A stretch of 64,000 nt of DNA, taken from Rodentolepis nana (Eukaryota; Platyhelminthes; Cestoda; Cyclophyllidea; Hymenolepididae). How positions within the stretch are numbered: the first letter of the stretch is position 1; each line of letters begins with the position of its first letter. The notes under the pieces were generated by a model that saw only the letters and a program-made list of their open reading frames with translations, did no database searches and was not told where the DNA came from. Location: assembly GCA_900617975.1 (NCBI GenBank), contig UZAE01012013.1, positions 31,346-95,345 on the forward strand, written 5' to 3'. The translations under genes and the position numbers were made by a program. Below are positions 1 through 15,200 of this stretch, in pieces.

Positions 1-3000
1 CCACTCAATGATAAAGAAGGTAACTTTGAAGATGTCTCTCAATCTTACATACACAGCAGGTCAAGGCGTACGTATTCTCACGAACTCAATAGTAGGAAAT
101 AGGAACTATGGCATATAATGCTACTTTTCAGTCAACAAGATTCTAACATAAATATTTTGTCAAAGATTTGTCAAAAAAGGACTCCAATCAAAGGAGATTC
201 ATCAATTTGGATAAAGCAACTATACATAGTTCATTAATTTTTCTTTAGCAAACATAGTATATAAAGTTGCTCATCTTCCTCACTGAATCTTACATTTAGG
301 TCGACTATTTTAAATAAAAAAGATATTTGTTTTGTAATTATTAAAAAAGAAACCGCAAAGCAGCTACACTTTTTCATCTAAAGAAAGAATTCAAACTCAA
401 GAAAGATAAAGGAATTAAATACTCACTTAGGAATGAAATTGATTATTTTATTGGACTATTGACCATTAGATCTAGGTTGTGTGAATTTTACTTCATATAT
501 GTTATCTAGAACTTCATTTTCTTATATTTTAATGTTCAAATCTTTTCCTTTTGTGGTCAGTTAATTAATATTGACGGTTGGTCAAAACAATTTAGGTTGA
601 CTACACGTACAAGCCCACTCACTCCAACCACACGGATAAAATAATTGCTTTTGAATTAGACAGATATATTTAAATCACTCTTGACACTTGTTGATCGAAG
701 AAATACATCACAAAGGTACAATTTAACCGCCTCTATACTTTTCTTTTCTGCTAATTAATGAGAGGTTAGTTCAATTCCAAATTTTTCTATTCAATAATTA
801 GCTCATATTTTTGTCATTTTACCTTATTCACAGCGAAACAACAGATTCTTTTGTGTTACTCGTTGTCCTTGGAAGCAAAGGTATTGCTTCTTGTCTTGTG
901 CAATTCACATGAATCCTAAGTCAACTTAACTTGACAGCAAAAATTCGTATTTTAAGACACCTAGTCAGATATGTCCAAAAATGCAGAAACATTTTTTATT
1001 CAAGCAACCCTTAATAGATATGATTTTGCTTTTTTCACGCTGTTGTGCATTGCAATGAGGAGTAGGTTATAAAGAATATAATAAAGTTGATGATTTTTTG
1101 GAAATAACTATTACCTAGCATTAATATTCGTTTTTACACATAGACTTTGCACCAATCACCTATTTACTCGCTATCTGCCATACACTTATCATGTCAATCG
1201 ATTTAATTGCCGACCAAAATTGTACATGCAGCCGTTTTCATAATCCTGTGTCTTTCCAAATCTACAGAAAAGTCTATTTTCGAGCATTTCTAAAACAATT
1301 AGACACATATTTTGTGGTAACATTTATGTCTGAATATGATATATTGAAGCCTCCTTGTCAAACTTGCTTTCATCAGTCGGTTTAAAAAACGAAAATTTTA
1401 CAAAATCGCACTTGTTCTAAGCTGAACCCTGTGCTTGAAAAACGATGACAATAAGACCTTATTAACCGAGATAAATAACTGATCAGTGACGCCTCTTACT
1501 TAGGCAAGGACACCATTGACAGTGAAAACAGACGCCGTATGGAAATCATCAACCAATGAGGATAGAATACGAGACACTTTGGACATCTCCCCTTGAAAAC
1601 CGAACTTATTAACTTATACCTCCCCCCACATCTCCTTATCCAGTGCATTTAAAAGCTAGCCAACGTCTTTTGTTGTTATTATCAATGACTATATTTATCG
1701 GCATGTAAAATTGTTACATTTCTTTGCTTCACGATCTGTGAATTCATAAACTTTATTTGAGTTTCTCTTTCGAATATTATTCAGAGGTGCTGTGCGTTAT
1801 TTTATTTTGCAAGGATCTTCAAAATAAAGCACGATTACCTGCTCGTTCGTGGTGCATTTGTTTTTAACTTAGTCATTTTCGAGGAAATATTTTTCCATTT
1901 CAAATTAATCCTTCGGTTATTTTGAAGAAGGTAATCTGTACTGAATTAAAATCTAAGGCTCTTAGTTACTTCAAGCACTGCAGATAAAATTAACATGTAT
2001 TTTTCACTTTCAAGAGAATCTTTAAATTCTGGATCATCTTACAATTGCAAAAAACACCGTACATAATTCGCTAAATTCATTGACTGACGATTAAACGGCT
2101 TCTCTGATAAGCTAAGTTAGAATTAAGCTGTGGTTAATTTAAGCAAGCCTTATTTGGCTAAAATTTAATTAAATTAGTGAGATAACAATAAACGTATGAA
2201 TTGCTAAACAGCATTTCCTCAGTCTTTAAATAAAAATAGTAACCGTACCATCTCTACTCAAAAGTAATAAGTACCATACATTAAAATACCTCACAAATTA
2301 CTTCGCCAAATATAAGAATAATGCATACTGTTGATTTGTAAATCTAGTTCATAAGTATTATTAAACCGCACAAATTTATGAATGTAAAAATACTATCCAA
2401 TAACGCCAACTGCTTTATAACATTGAAGACTGCACGTTTACTAGTTGAAATTTAGTAATGTTATGTTCTTTTAACAACTGCTCGTAAAAGGCCGGTTTAT
2501 TCATAATAATCATCAAAGGTTTATTTTAATTCCGCAACCTACAACGGTAACTAAGATAAAATTATATCGAAAGGTCTGCTAAGAGAAGCAATAGCAATTT
2601 GATGTGGAAATAACTGTCGGAAAATGAGGACAAATGCAGCTTTCAATAATTTACAGTAAGCCTAATTTTAGTTTATGTTGGATCATTGGAAGCGAAAATA
2701 TCATTCATGGGGAAGTAAAGGAGAAGTTAACTTTACTTCCAATTCGATGACTTGTAAATGTGGAATGAATCCTTCCACCTTAAATTTCGTCAAAATCTGT
2801 TTTAACCTAATCTGCAATTCGTGTAAATGCGAAAGACAGACCTCCTTTCTCAAACTCAATTTCATCCACGATTCGGCATTCGAGCCTTCACAAAAACGGT
2901 AATCGTTATAAAATGTACTTTTAGATCCTATAACGGTGATTGTTCTTCATTTGCATTATTTTGCTCAAATCGCGTATGCTACGGACAGTTTAAGATAATT

Positions 3001-3176
3001 TGTGCTAACTATCATTGAGTTTAAGCATGCACAATTGTGGTGTTTCAAATTATTCCTTCCTTCCTTCCCTTTGTTCGCAAAACAATTAACATGCATTGTG
3101 CGCTATTCGTTTAAAGTGTTTGGTAATGAACACTCCTCAGCATGAAAAATAACAGCCTCTTGTTTCCGTCTTTTAG
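1..3176. other. No supported feature (probably intron of the DLC-like gene)
   Basis: AT-rich sequence with only short chance open frames. A short tetranucleotide run (TTCC) lies at 3055-3068. The preceding exon of the DLC-like gene, which must end in phase 0, was searched for by eye and not found. Confidence 0.5.
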
Positions 3177-3240
3177 GTTGACGATGAGTTGAAAGTAATA
3201 CCCTCGCCAACTCTTCGAACAAATTACTCTCCTCATTATG
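3177..3240 (+). CDS. DLC1: DLC-like gene, small upstream exon
   Basis: A 64-nt exon with a strong pyrimidine tract and TTTTAG acceptor and an ATG|GTAAAT donor. It reads VDDELKVIPSPTLRTNYSPH and onward with no stop. It starts in phase 0, and the other two frames hit stops. It ends with one spare base (G), which completes the two-base start (AA) of the next exon to give GAA. The phase fit supports it, but the exon is short and shows no recognised domain, so it is less certain than the others. Confidence 0.55.
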
Positions 3241-6200
3241 GTAAATTAATCAACAATATTTTTTGTACATTTAGCCTACTTACTTCAAAATAATGCATTA
3301 AGATTAAGATGAACTCGCCAATTCCTAGCTTGTATATTATAAATTAATGCGAGATTTTAATGATTGTTTCATAGTTTTGTTTATAACAAAAATCCAATAT
3401 TGTTCCAGCTGACTTTTACAGCATTCGGAAAATACAATGTAAACAATTTAAAGCTGTAAAATGATCAAATAACCATAATGTTGTAGAACGGAGTTAATTT
3501 GAATGTTGATATAAGAAGATAATTGGAACAAAAGCGGAGTGAAAATTTTAAAAATAATCCAGTTATCGGTGGAAGAAATGTCCCAAGAATAACATGATCT
3601 GCCTATTGAGCTAAATTGCAAAAATGGTAGCAGTCATACTTACCCATATTAGTCTATTATACTTCTCATGTATTTCTTTTTCCATTATAGCGAATGGCGA
3701 ATTTCACTTAGGAAAATAAGTAATGTCAGTGAGGGTATATGTTTCTCTTAATCTCTGACTTAACAGACACTGATTACTATGCCATAGGCAAAATGTATCA
3801 CAGGTAGATAGAGATCGACTGTATTTTGCATTCAAGGACGGTTCTTTAATAACAATTCTTAAATATGGTCACTGGTAAATTGATCGAAAATGAAGTGCTT
3901 GGAATGACTTATCACACAAGTCTAATCTGACCAATAAAAAAGGAATGAGAAAGTGGTTTATTGTTTATGAACTCCGCTTAAATGGTCTGAGTCCTATTAT
4001 ACTGAAATGGTGGGAATAATTTCGTTGGCCGACAGGAGGATAATGAGGAGATAATATAATATAGGGAAATCGAATTCGATTCAGTATCTTTGAAAATATG
4101 CCATTCAGTTCAGCTAACAGGAATCAGTGATTATTATTAGTGAATTAATGCCAACCAATCGTAAGTCATAGTGTACCCTGGAGAAAATCCGATAATCACA
4201 ATAATTAACAATTTATTGTCCTTTCCAAGAAGTATATATTCTTTCTGTTGTAATAATCTAAATCATAAATTTAATCAAGGCAGTTTTGTAGTCGGGATTC
4301 ACGTATTGGATTAGGCTGCACGCTAATTAATTCCGTTTAATCTTGTAAAGGGCCTTGAGAATTTAGAGATAAATTACCAGGCATTTAGATATTTGAGTTG
4401 TTTCAAAAATAGCATTCTGGAGTTTCTATCGGCCATCCTTTTATTTAAAACAATGCTATTAACCAACTTGTTTACTGGGAATAGACAAGTTGATCACTAG
4501 CTTGACAGACGTATGCGCTAATAACTACTTCACCAACTTTCAGAATAGCATTACCGAGGGAGACGAGAAAAATAAATTTGAAACCAAGGTTCTTCCGTTG
4601 CTCCAGTTGCTTTTAAATATTCTTCATTCTAAAGAATTCTTAAATTTTTTGAAAGTTGAGTTTGAACCGCTCATTTAAATAGCTATAGAATTTACATTTA
4701 TACCCTAATTTAATTGCGTTTAGCCAAGTTTTGTGTGACCAGAGAAAAGCGCAAACAGGAGTAGATTGGTTTAAATAGATTTGCAGTGGTTAGTAAAAGT
4801 TGGCTGAATTTTAAATCTGATGACTAAATTTAGTAGGATGATACTACCTTAAACTATTCAAATGTTACAGATCTCATTTGAATGTTAACATTTTCCAAGG
4901 AAGATAAAAACGGAGGAAAGAGATGGTCATATTTCCTTTGAATTTCAAAATCATCAAGTTGGAAGAACTTTCATTTACAAAAAGTCTAAGCACTGAAAGT
5001 TTGGACAAGTGATTTTAATTTCTCATGCGTTTGAAAGTTGATGTTGATTTGTATTAGTAAGAAAATAACAATAAAACGTTTAGTTATATAAGCGTATCAT
5101 GTTCCTTTAGTAATATGATTGTATGATCTTTATTCTACAAACTACGTAGCTGTTTTACAGCCAGCCGAACAGACTGATGACTATTATAATTGAAGAAAAT
5201 TTAGTAATGAAAGAACCTGTATAAATTTTATAATCAGAAGGGGTTTTGATCCAATTTTCGTTTAAGTTACTATAGCATGTGCGAGTTAAAGAATGTTAAT
5301 TACACATTCAAAATGCAGTCAGTCTTTAATTACAAAATTCCCGTTTGCAGTAAACAATTTCTCCAAATAATCTACATTTGGCATCTCTAAATATATTTTT
5401 AAATTATTTTGTGAAGAAAAACTGGATTTTTTAAACTTTGTCACGCAAAAATTAAAAAAATAAAGTTCACTTATTTAGTTGGAGAAGCACATTAAACTTA
5501 AATTTTCACTGATTAACATAAAGCTTTGTACAGAAAATACCAAAGAAGCAAAGAAAATTTTCCTAAGCACAAATATTTGAAAGGAATTCGAATGGGAGAA
5601 TTCGGTCAAGTACAGATGGTTTCGGCACCTATAGTAATCTGTTCGATTGAAATTGCGATTTTTTAAATATAAAAAAATATTTGAACCGCTTAAGGTCGAA
5701 TGCGACTGCAAATATACCTGCTTCAAGGCATAGAATCAAAATAATCAAGTTGTAAGTCGAGAAAACCATTCCTTCTATTTAGAAAGTGGAAATTCAAGAA
5801 AAGCAGACAGGGAAGCAAACATTCATAATGAGGTTCCAATGAGGCTAGATTACACAGTCCACGAGGGCAATGCCAGAGACTTAAACGATTCCAAAATCAT
5901 AAATTGGCGCATTCATAACAATCGATGGCCGGAACAACGAGTCTTTTCAAGTATTCAAAGAGGACATTCATTTTCGAATGGACACGATTCCATAGTAACA
6001 GACCGACTATCGAAATACCCCAAAAAGTGAGTTATGATAAAATAATTTTGTCTTGAGTGATTTTATTTTTCATGTCTGTTCTTTTCTTTGTGTTAGATAT
6101 AAAGAAGCTCACACGGTTTCATTATCATCCTATTTGAACAAACAATGCAAGAAAGAAGTTAATAATTTCTCCCCATTGTACCAACGCGATATACCTGAAA

Positions 6201-9200
6201 AAAAGTGGTTACATCATGACTCTGTAAGCCTGGTTTATTAATTTTATTATTAATTGATAAGCTGGGAAATTTTTGTTGGACACAATAAATATGGTGTTAA
6301 TTAAATTACAAGGCTGTGTGAAATTTATCGCTCAGTTTAGGGCGTTAATTATTCATGCTAGGAAGAAAACCGATAAATATTGATCGCTAAATAAGAGTGT
6401 AAAATGCAACGTGGATAATTAGCTGATTTCAACTAAATTATTTAGCAAGTGAATCGAGTTTCGTCTGGGTTAAATAAAGAGGTGCTTTTGTCGACTAAAA
6501 GAAAATTTAAGTAGTATTTACACATCTCGAGTCCATGAGAATGGAGCCTACATCCACATGTGCTTAGTTAGCACGCACACACATATTACAAAATTGGCTC
6601 AATTGTTTACAAGATCAGACCTGTTCTATTACTACTGACGTCAGACCAATCAGAACGATCGTGCTGTCAACCAATCACATGGGCCTCTCAACAATTAGAG
6701 GTAAATTCTGCACAAGCCTAGTTCTCGCGTCTACGCTATCTTTCAAATGAAGCAAATTCCATATCGTAAACTAATATCAATCGTTAATTTCTTTTCATTT
6801 ACCCTCTAGACATTCTCTGTACCCCACGATAACCCGGAAAATGAGTACGAATTCGCAGAAACAGAACAAAATCTGTTAATTTGTCCTCAATCGGTTCCTC
6901 TTCCACGCAAAGCAGTGGGTCCTGCAGTTATTAGGCATTCAACTCTACAGTTTAAGGACATATCAGATAAAACGGAATCGAACTTTTCGATCGATAATTT
7001 GAGTCAAGTATCAATTTCTGGATTTACGAATCGGTGTGTATCGGAAACACGCGGTCTTATTCCTACATCAACTTACAGTATGGCGAGGTTACGCCAAAGG
7101 ACTACAAATCAGGAAGTCACAGATCAATCCTCAAATGTCCCCATTCTTGCCACTTCGAATCATCTTTTTCACGCTGACCATAACAATCTCGGTGACACCC
7201 TAAAAAACGATTCGATAGACCTCGGAGAAACAGGTCGAATCAATTATCGAACAGGTAGTTTTCTAGGAAGGTTCACTGATCATTCTGGGGAGAGTACACG
7301 GAATCGGAAAGTAGAGATGGCCAAGAATTCTCAGCAGACAAGGAGCGGACAAACCCTAAATGATTATATGGTCACAGGACAATTGAATGAACCTGCCACT
7401 TCGGCGAAGGGAAATAATTACAGCAACTTACCTTTGACTCAGAATAGCCCTGTTAAACGTCCAGTTCCAAAAGTCCCAATTGAACCGTCAAAGACGGCCG
7501 AACTGGATCCAGTGTTATCTCTTCTTCTCTCAGATGTTTCCCAATTGGATGAACTTCGAAACAACTTTCGTGATAAAGGTGAGTAATTTTCCTTAACTTC
7601 TTGACAATTTTTTCATTTGTTAATTATGTGAATAATTAAGATTCAAAGTTAATGTGTCATTCAAGTTATATCGACACAATCCAGTTCATCGCCAACCATA
7701 TTTGAATAAATATTTGAATTTGGCAGAACTTTGAAATCAAATTTGTAACTTTTTTGCCGGTAGTATGCAGCAATAATTAGAAGTTTAATTAGAACAAAGA
7801 GAAAGATTTGCAATTCACTGAAATGGTGGAAATATTATACCTTGTTAATAACAACGAGTGCTGTTTTGAGCAAAGCAAATAATGATTACTAATGAGTAAA
7901 TCGGTGTGTGGCCTTTAATCCTTTGAAATGTATCCCAGCTTTGAGCTAATCTATTTCTGTTAATAAAACGGCGAACATTTAGTTGTTTGAAATCTCAAAT
8001 TCGTTATTATATTTACTATATTCACTATATTTAAACGATCGAAAATATCCCTACGATAATAACAATAAACATTTATTGGTCGTTGTGAAGTGCTTTTGAT
8101 TTGAAATTCATCTTGCCATGTCATATGACCCCTCAGCTGATCAATAGCCTTTCTTAAGAAATTTCTTTACAAAGTACCAATTTTATAGATCAATGACCAA
8201 AATTGAAGCTAAGTTTCTGCAGATGAATTGTATTAATTTTCAATTATTGAGAAGGCCATTTTGAAAGTAAACTTAATTTTAGTCTTTTCATTAACTAAAG
8301 GAAAAATACTTGCATGTCTTTCAAACCAAGCTGTCATTTGTCTATTAGTTTAAAATATCGACTTTCTGTAGGGTTAATGATTGTCAAAGTCATAAGTCTG
8401 CAAAACTGATAATTGCACATACCACTTAGAAAGTGCCTGGCTTTAGAGAATAATGGCTAAAGATATCATGAGACTGTTAATGAAATCTTGATCTTCTCTT
8501 TCCGACCCCAATATTCCTCCCAAATCCGCGAATCAATCGAAGTTCTTTGACCACCTATTTTCCACGGGATTTATATATTATTCTTGTTAATAATTTGTAC
8601 TCGTGTGGCGAGGTAAGCTACATGTGTGCACGTCATGTGAGCTTCTCACAATAATGGCTCCAGTTTACTATTACTCTTCTCTAGATGAGCACTAAAAACC
8701 CCTTTCCCTTAGTGAACTCGGAAATTACATCCTTATCTAATGCTTAACTGATTCCTTATTCTTCAAACATAATGAAAGAACCTCTATTTCTCTAAGAAAG
8801 CAACAATTCCTATTTCTGATAAGTTTAGAAAATATTTCTAAGAATTCGTTTATTTCAAAGCATGGTTAATAAATCCAGCCTTTGGGTTGAAATCAATAAA
8901 GTTAAGAGAGCATTATTTAGTAAAAATTTTGCTAAGAACCAGTTATGTAATCTTGGGTAGTTTTGGAAGATAGACTTCCTTTCTAACCTTTTCCTTTTTT
9001 ATTGCCACCTTGCTTGGCAATGCAAGCCTTCAAAATCTATGAATTTGGATTTTAGTTACTAATTAAAATGACCATATACAAAGTGCTTTGAGAATTCGTC
9101 AACCCTACCAGTCACCATCATGCCTGTTTACCTTATCACCTGTGAATGGTATGTAATTATATGTATAATGTTAGCTAAATATTGTCTCGTTTACAAATTA

Positions 9201-12200
9201 TTTCCAATATATATGAAAAATTTGTTTCAATCAATAATGGTTATTGGTTAGAAATGAAGATTTTTCAGATTCAATTTATGTAAACCACCACAAAACAATA
9301 CAAGCATCTATACAATCACAATTTAAATGTCAAAGGTTGTTTCAGCTCACTTATACCGCACTATTTATCACATTATACGAAGTGCACCTTTAAACAACTG
9401 TCCATACTTATGGAGAATTTAAATTAAGTTGACCTTGCACATATTTATTACGTGACATTGTGTGATTTTGAATGTGCATTTATTAAATTCAAGTGTGCTA
9501 ACATGGCACCTGAAGTGAAAGTTACCAGTTGTTTACACTTGCGAAAACACTGAGGGAGAAACGTACCACCACATTCTCTGCTGGATTATTGTCCCTGGGA
9601 GTCAATTACGTGTAGTACATTGAATTATAAATTAGATCAATAAAAATATATTGATAAATGTGAAGATTTAAATATTTATTTATATCAGACTTTCACGGTA
9701 CTCACCTCACCTCTGTCCCTACCTTTGTGTCTGTCTGTCTCTTCTACATCTGTAAATCACTCTTTTGCTCCCCCTCTCGAATTTGTCTCACTTTGATTTT
9801 CCTCCTTCTGTGAAGCCCGAAGTCAGCTAAATGGCTAATGATGACTATTCAAAACGCCTGCAACTTGAAATAATAATATCAAATGGCAGGCGTTTTGACG
9901 GTTATCATTAGCTCTTTAGTTGACTTCAGGCTTCATAGAGGGGAAGGAACATCAAAGTGAAAGAAAGTCGAGAGGGGGGAGGGAACATAAAAGTGTTTCA
10001 AAGACGAAAGTAGAAAAAGGTGAGGTGAGTACTGTGAAAGTAGTCAAATATGGCATATAGTGGGGTGATGGTAGTTAGAAGCCAGAAGTCAACTGCCAGT
10101 TAATAGACTTTTTGCCGTACGAGTATACGTTGCCCAGGGTGCACCACGTGAAGGTAAGTCTATCGCACACCCCGATTTAAATATTGTAGATGAGATTACT
10201 ATGAAATTAACCAATGTCAATGACTCGCGAGGCAGAAGTTTTGATATTTCAATTTTAAAATTCAAATACTACTTTCTTCTCCATTCCATGCTTTAAGGCA
10301 ATAAATTTGGGCATTAAAATAGCCAACTATGATAATGTATTGTAATTTTATAAATTTCATTTGGAAATTTCTCCATTGATACAAGTAAATTTTAGCAGTA
10401 AATGCAAATATTTTTCAATGCATATTATGATTTGTCAAACGAAATGGACAACTTTTCTACGTTCGGCTTCTGGAAATATGAAAACTCCAGAATCTAGAAT
10501 ATGTTAGAAAACAGAATGAGATGTTTGGAAGTTTAGATAGGTGCCACTCATTTCGTTGAAACTAGCTTGCTCTGCGACATATTTAACATGACCAAATAGT
10601 AAACCAATTTGACTTTATAAAAAGAAGAGCCATTTATTTGAGAAACCATTCCGATTAATTGGATTAAATCTATGGCCTACATATTTGGCTCTATTTAGTA
10701 GGCGGTCTCACTTCTATCCTATCATGAAGTGATGTTCTAAGCTTTGTAGACTTTTAATTGGCATTCACGTAAGTACGATAAAATATTTAAATCTAGGAAA
10801 TATATATTTTTATGCTTTGTCACACCTACAGAATTTTCTATCATTTGGACTCTAGACTGTTAGATATATTTGCCAAACGAAGAACCATATACAACTTGGA
10901 CCATGCAAATTTGCAGTGGTTTCATATCCGTTCGCCATTTATAGCATCACAAGTTGTCTGTTGGTATATGTTATACAGCAGTAAAGATAAAGATTTACTT
11001 CCGGTGAAAAGACACGTAACTCTCAAATCTGATATTTCCTGAAGATTGGTGATTGAAATAAACGAATTGGCTTGTGAGAAATGCCGTTTAGCTTTAAGTT
11101 TAGTTTTAGGCAAACCTTAGTTTTGGACAAGTATGACCGCCAGAGAGGAGTGGGGGAGGGGAGGGTTGGGGGTTGAAAGTACCATTCTCATGAATTCAGT
11201 TGAAATTAATTTAATTTAATTCGGCTTTAATACCCCGAAATTTCACTTCGCCTGATTTATATACTTAGTTTTCATTGTCTTCATTCTTCGTAAATATAAT
11301 CTCATTCAAAATTTGCAATAAACTTTCTGTACTTTACTACTTTCTTGCAATTTATTCACCCAAGACCTCAAACGGGCAGTTATAAGTACTATTGAACTTT
11401 GAAGCAAAGCAGAAAAGGCTACTATATGAAATAAATGTCTAAGTAATAATAAATTTAATTCAATAATCGACAAAGAAATGAAATTAAATAGGATGAAATA
11501 AATTACAACTTAATGCTGGTATCACTCCTCATAATTGGATTAAATTACTTTAGAAGTTTGTGAGCCACTAAAGACCAACATTTTATGAGTTATTTTTAAA
11601 GTGTGCTAAAGGCGAATCCCTGATAGGTTGCTTTGAGTACGCCCACAAGGAACCAACTTGAGCTCAATGGGATCATGACAACGCATAAGTGCGTTTGTTG
11701 TGAATTTGTCTCCTTTAGGAGGCCTCCAATGGTGTCATGAGAATTTTAAACGCCTTTGAATATTGAATAAGTGACAGGCTTAAGGGGTGTTACCAAATCA
11801 TTTTTCGGCGTCTAAAGGTAGCAACATGGATTTGGAAAAGACATATAAAGAAACAAGGAGACGTGAGTTTTGGACCTCTTATCAGAGTCTCGTACTTTTG
11901 TAATATTTGAATATTTGTAAATGTCTTTTTAACTGCGTGTCTTTAAGTACTAATTTTATTTCTCCTGAGGTGAAAAGGCGGATTATGGCTGAATTCTCAA
12001 TCGATTATCATTCACATAGTTATGATTGATGTCTAGTAATAGGGAGTATTAGATTGAATTGATTGCGTTACCACTTATATTCTAACATAAAATTAATATT
12101 TAAATGAAAGAATCCGTGATGTATTTCCCTTCAGCAATAGGTGTTTGCCATTTGAAACAAAGTAACTATTGTGGCATTTATTTTAAGTATTATCGGACAA

Positions 12201-15200
12201 GATAGGTAAAAATAGAATTTTATATTGAGTGTTTTAATAAGGCCACAAATTCAAACCCTTATCATATGCAAAATGAGCGTTTACCAGAGCTTAGCAAACC
12301 CTTTTTAAGAATACGAAAAAAAACAAAAATGAAAATTCTGGGTTAAATTGTGCCCTAATCAGTCCCAATGAATTGATCTAGAGTGATGGAGAATTTTTAA
12401 TATTTCAAAACTTCGTGAATATTTATTACTTCTTGGGTACTAATTAATTAATTAATTTCAAATGATAAAATGCTAAAGCGATTCAGTAAGGTTTGTCTCT
12501 TAAGTAGATGATTTAGTCAGTGAACTGGAAGAAAGTTGAGTTAAAAAAACTAGACTAATTTTTGTCCTTAAAAGGTAACGTTTCGTTTGTAGATCAAGGT
12601 GCGTTATTTCGATATTTCATTCAAAACTTCAATTGTTTGAATAAGCACCTACAAATGCTCTTATTATGGACCTCACGCTTGCAGATAAGGAATTCATAAT
12701 TTGAAATATTAAAATAATTTTTCACATTTTCATAAATAAAAAGAGAACATTAAGGTTTGAACAAGATTGTCTTTTTCTGGCTTCAGCAAATTTCTATTAT
12801 CTGTAAAGTTTTTAACTGAGAATTTCTTTGCTAAATTTCACAATGCCTCTTAATTATACATTCTTTTGAAACTCAAAAAAGTGTTAGATTAATAAAAAAA
12901 GCAAATATTTTTTATCCAAGAGCTCTTGTCGTTGACTTTTCATAATAATGATCGATTTTTTAAGATCCCCTGAATAGACGCTCTCAGTGTGCATGATTTT
13001 GAGTAAATTACAGAAGGTAGCGCACTCTCCCTCGTTTCACGGCAAATCTCCTTTTTTGCGTGCGATTTTGGAACAGGGTAAAATTGATAAAGCGCCTTTC
13101 TACAAATTAATCCATTTAAAAGGACTTCAAACAGTAAATTCATTCCTCGGCTTAAATTTGAATGAAGCCATGACTAGCGACTCATTGAATTTTTGTTCTC
13201 TTTCGTGCAAGTTTCAAAAACCAACAAAAATCTAACCATCTAATTCTCTTTCATTTGTTTATTTGATAAATATTTTGAAAAGGTGTTTTTTACGAATTAA
13301 ATATCGAGAATTTCTTATTACTTTTAAGTCCATTAATAAATATTTTGTTTTTAATTACCGCCTATTTTTTATCTTACTTGCATTAAAGATTTCAATATCG
13401 AAAATATCGTTTTGAGCCCAATTTCGAATGGTCTGCTTCCATTGCTCTTTTTAAATTTTATTTAAGCTATAAAGGTATATTAATTGGAAGTGATATTAAA
13501 GATGTGTAAGTTGGAAAATCTTGAAAATTATACTGAACACTAATAATAAGTGAAGAAAATTTCTTAATTTAACAAGACGAATTTCCATTTATAAAGAGAG
13601 GTTATTGACAAATCCTATTTCATTGAAACAATCTTGATTCCTTATTTTGAGCAATATTCTGAGAAAAATTTCACATGTTTATCAATTTAAGTGCTAAAAA
13701 TAACGTCCTAAGTAAAATTAAATTGAGTTGAGTCGAAAATTGATGCTTTTAACGAGATGGCATATTTATCAAATTTATCACGAATTTCACATAATTAAAT
13801 ACAAAAGCCAATAGTTCCATGGGTGCGTTTACAGAGTTGATTATTTCGTCTATTAATCTATCGATTTTCAATATGTTGATAAACACATAACCTCCGCAAT
13901 AATAAGAGAGCTTATTTAATTTTTATATCGAATATTCGAAACGGAGGTCCATATCAAACAGGGCAAGGAATAAAATGAGTTGTTGCGTGACCAATTTCAT
14001 TTTATCCCCTCCCCTTGTTGTCACAACGGGGAAATTTAAGGCCGGGAGTGTTTGTTCAGTAGTTAGTACTATCCACTTAATTTTCTTCCCAACCCCTTGT
14101 TCTATTTTTCACTTCCCTTCCCTATCCCCAACCTTTTAAGTGAGTTTGGAAAGAGAGTTAACGAAAATTTAATCATGCTAGGAATTTTTCTCTATCCTTT
14201 GACCAAATGTAATTTCGTCAACCCTGGTGAACTCTAATAAGTTAAAACCACCTTTTAACGAAGCGCAATTTTTGTCAAGTTATCATAATTAGCCTATCGA
14301 ACATAAATCAACTTGTCATCGCGAGCACGAATTCATCAATGTTCCAGAGTTTAAAGTCATTTGACTTGAACTAGCAGGAATAAAGACAAAAGCGACTGAT
14401 CTAAATATGCTTTAAAGCAGTGAACTACTTCTAATTCGCATAGAGCAGAAACTTCGCCATCAATACGTTTCCTTCCTTGATTAAAAAGTGTTCTTTTCTT
14501 CACGATTGCAAATTGAAAATATTTTCTGCTTTCCCCTTTTTCGATACATTTTGGACTAGGGCACAATTAGTCCTTTCATAGTAGTCTGAAGTTGAAGAAT
14601 GGAAATAAAAAAATGATGCGTAAATCATTGTATTATATTTAGCTACTTAGTTTCTCACGTTCCCTTAACACTTTTGTTTGCCAAGTGACCACCCTATTTA
14701 AAAAAAATTTACTTGTCTATGTAGTTAATTCTAAATTAACTGACAACACCTGTCCATTCATTGCTTATTCTCACTACTTCACCCCATGTGCGCGTGTCAT
14801 CTCAATTTAATTATATGCTCACTTACTCTACAGTTATTAATAGTCTTTATTATTAAATAAATAATATTTCCAATTTGTCTCATTTTTATTTTCCTCTAAT
14901 TATCATCCATGGAACGGTAACTTGTTATTTTGATATAGCTAGAGGCAAAGCACTTCTAATAGTTGATATCCAAGTGGACTGTTTAGTTCAAAATATTCAA
15001 CGTCAGGCCTTATTGGGATAGTACTCAACGTAATCCTTAATTTCAAATTCTACGCCTTGGATTTCTCAAATAGTGTTCTCTGTTTCTGTCAGCCGAATTT
15101 ATGAATTCAGTATTTATTACCTAAATGAATTCCCCTTCTTTTAGTATGAATGTTTGTTATCCGATTGTATAATCCCTATGTTGGGTCGAATCATTGTTCA

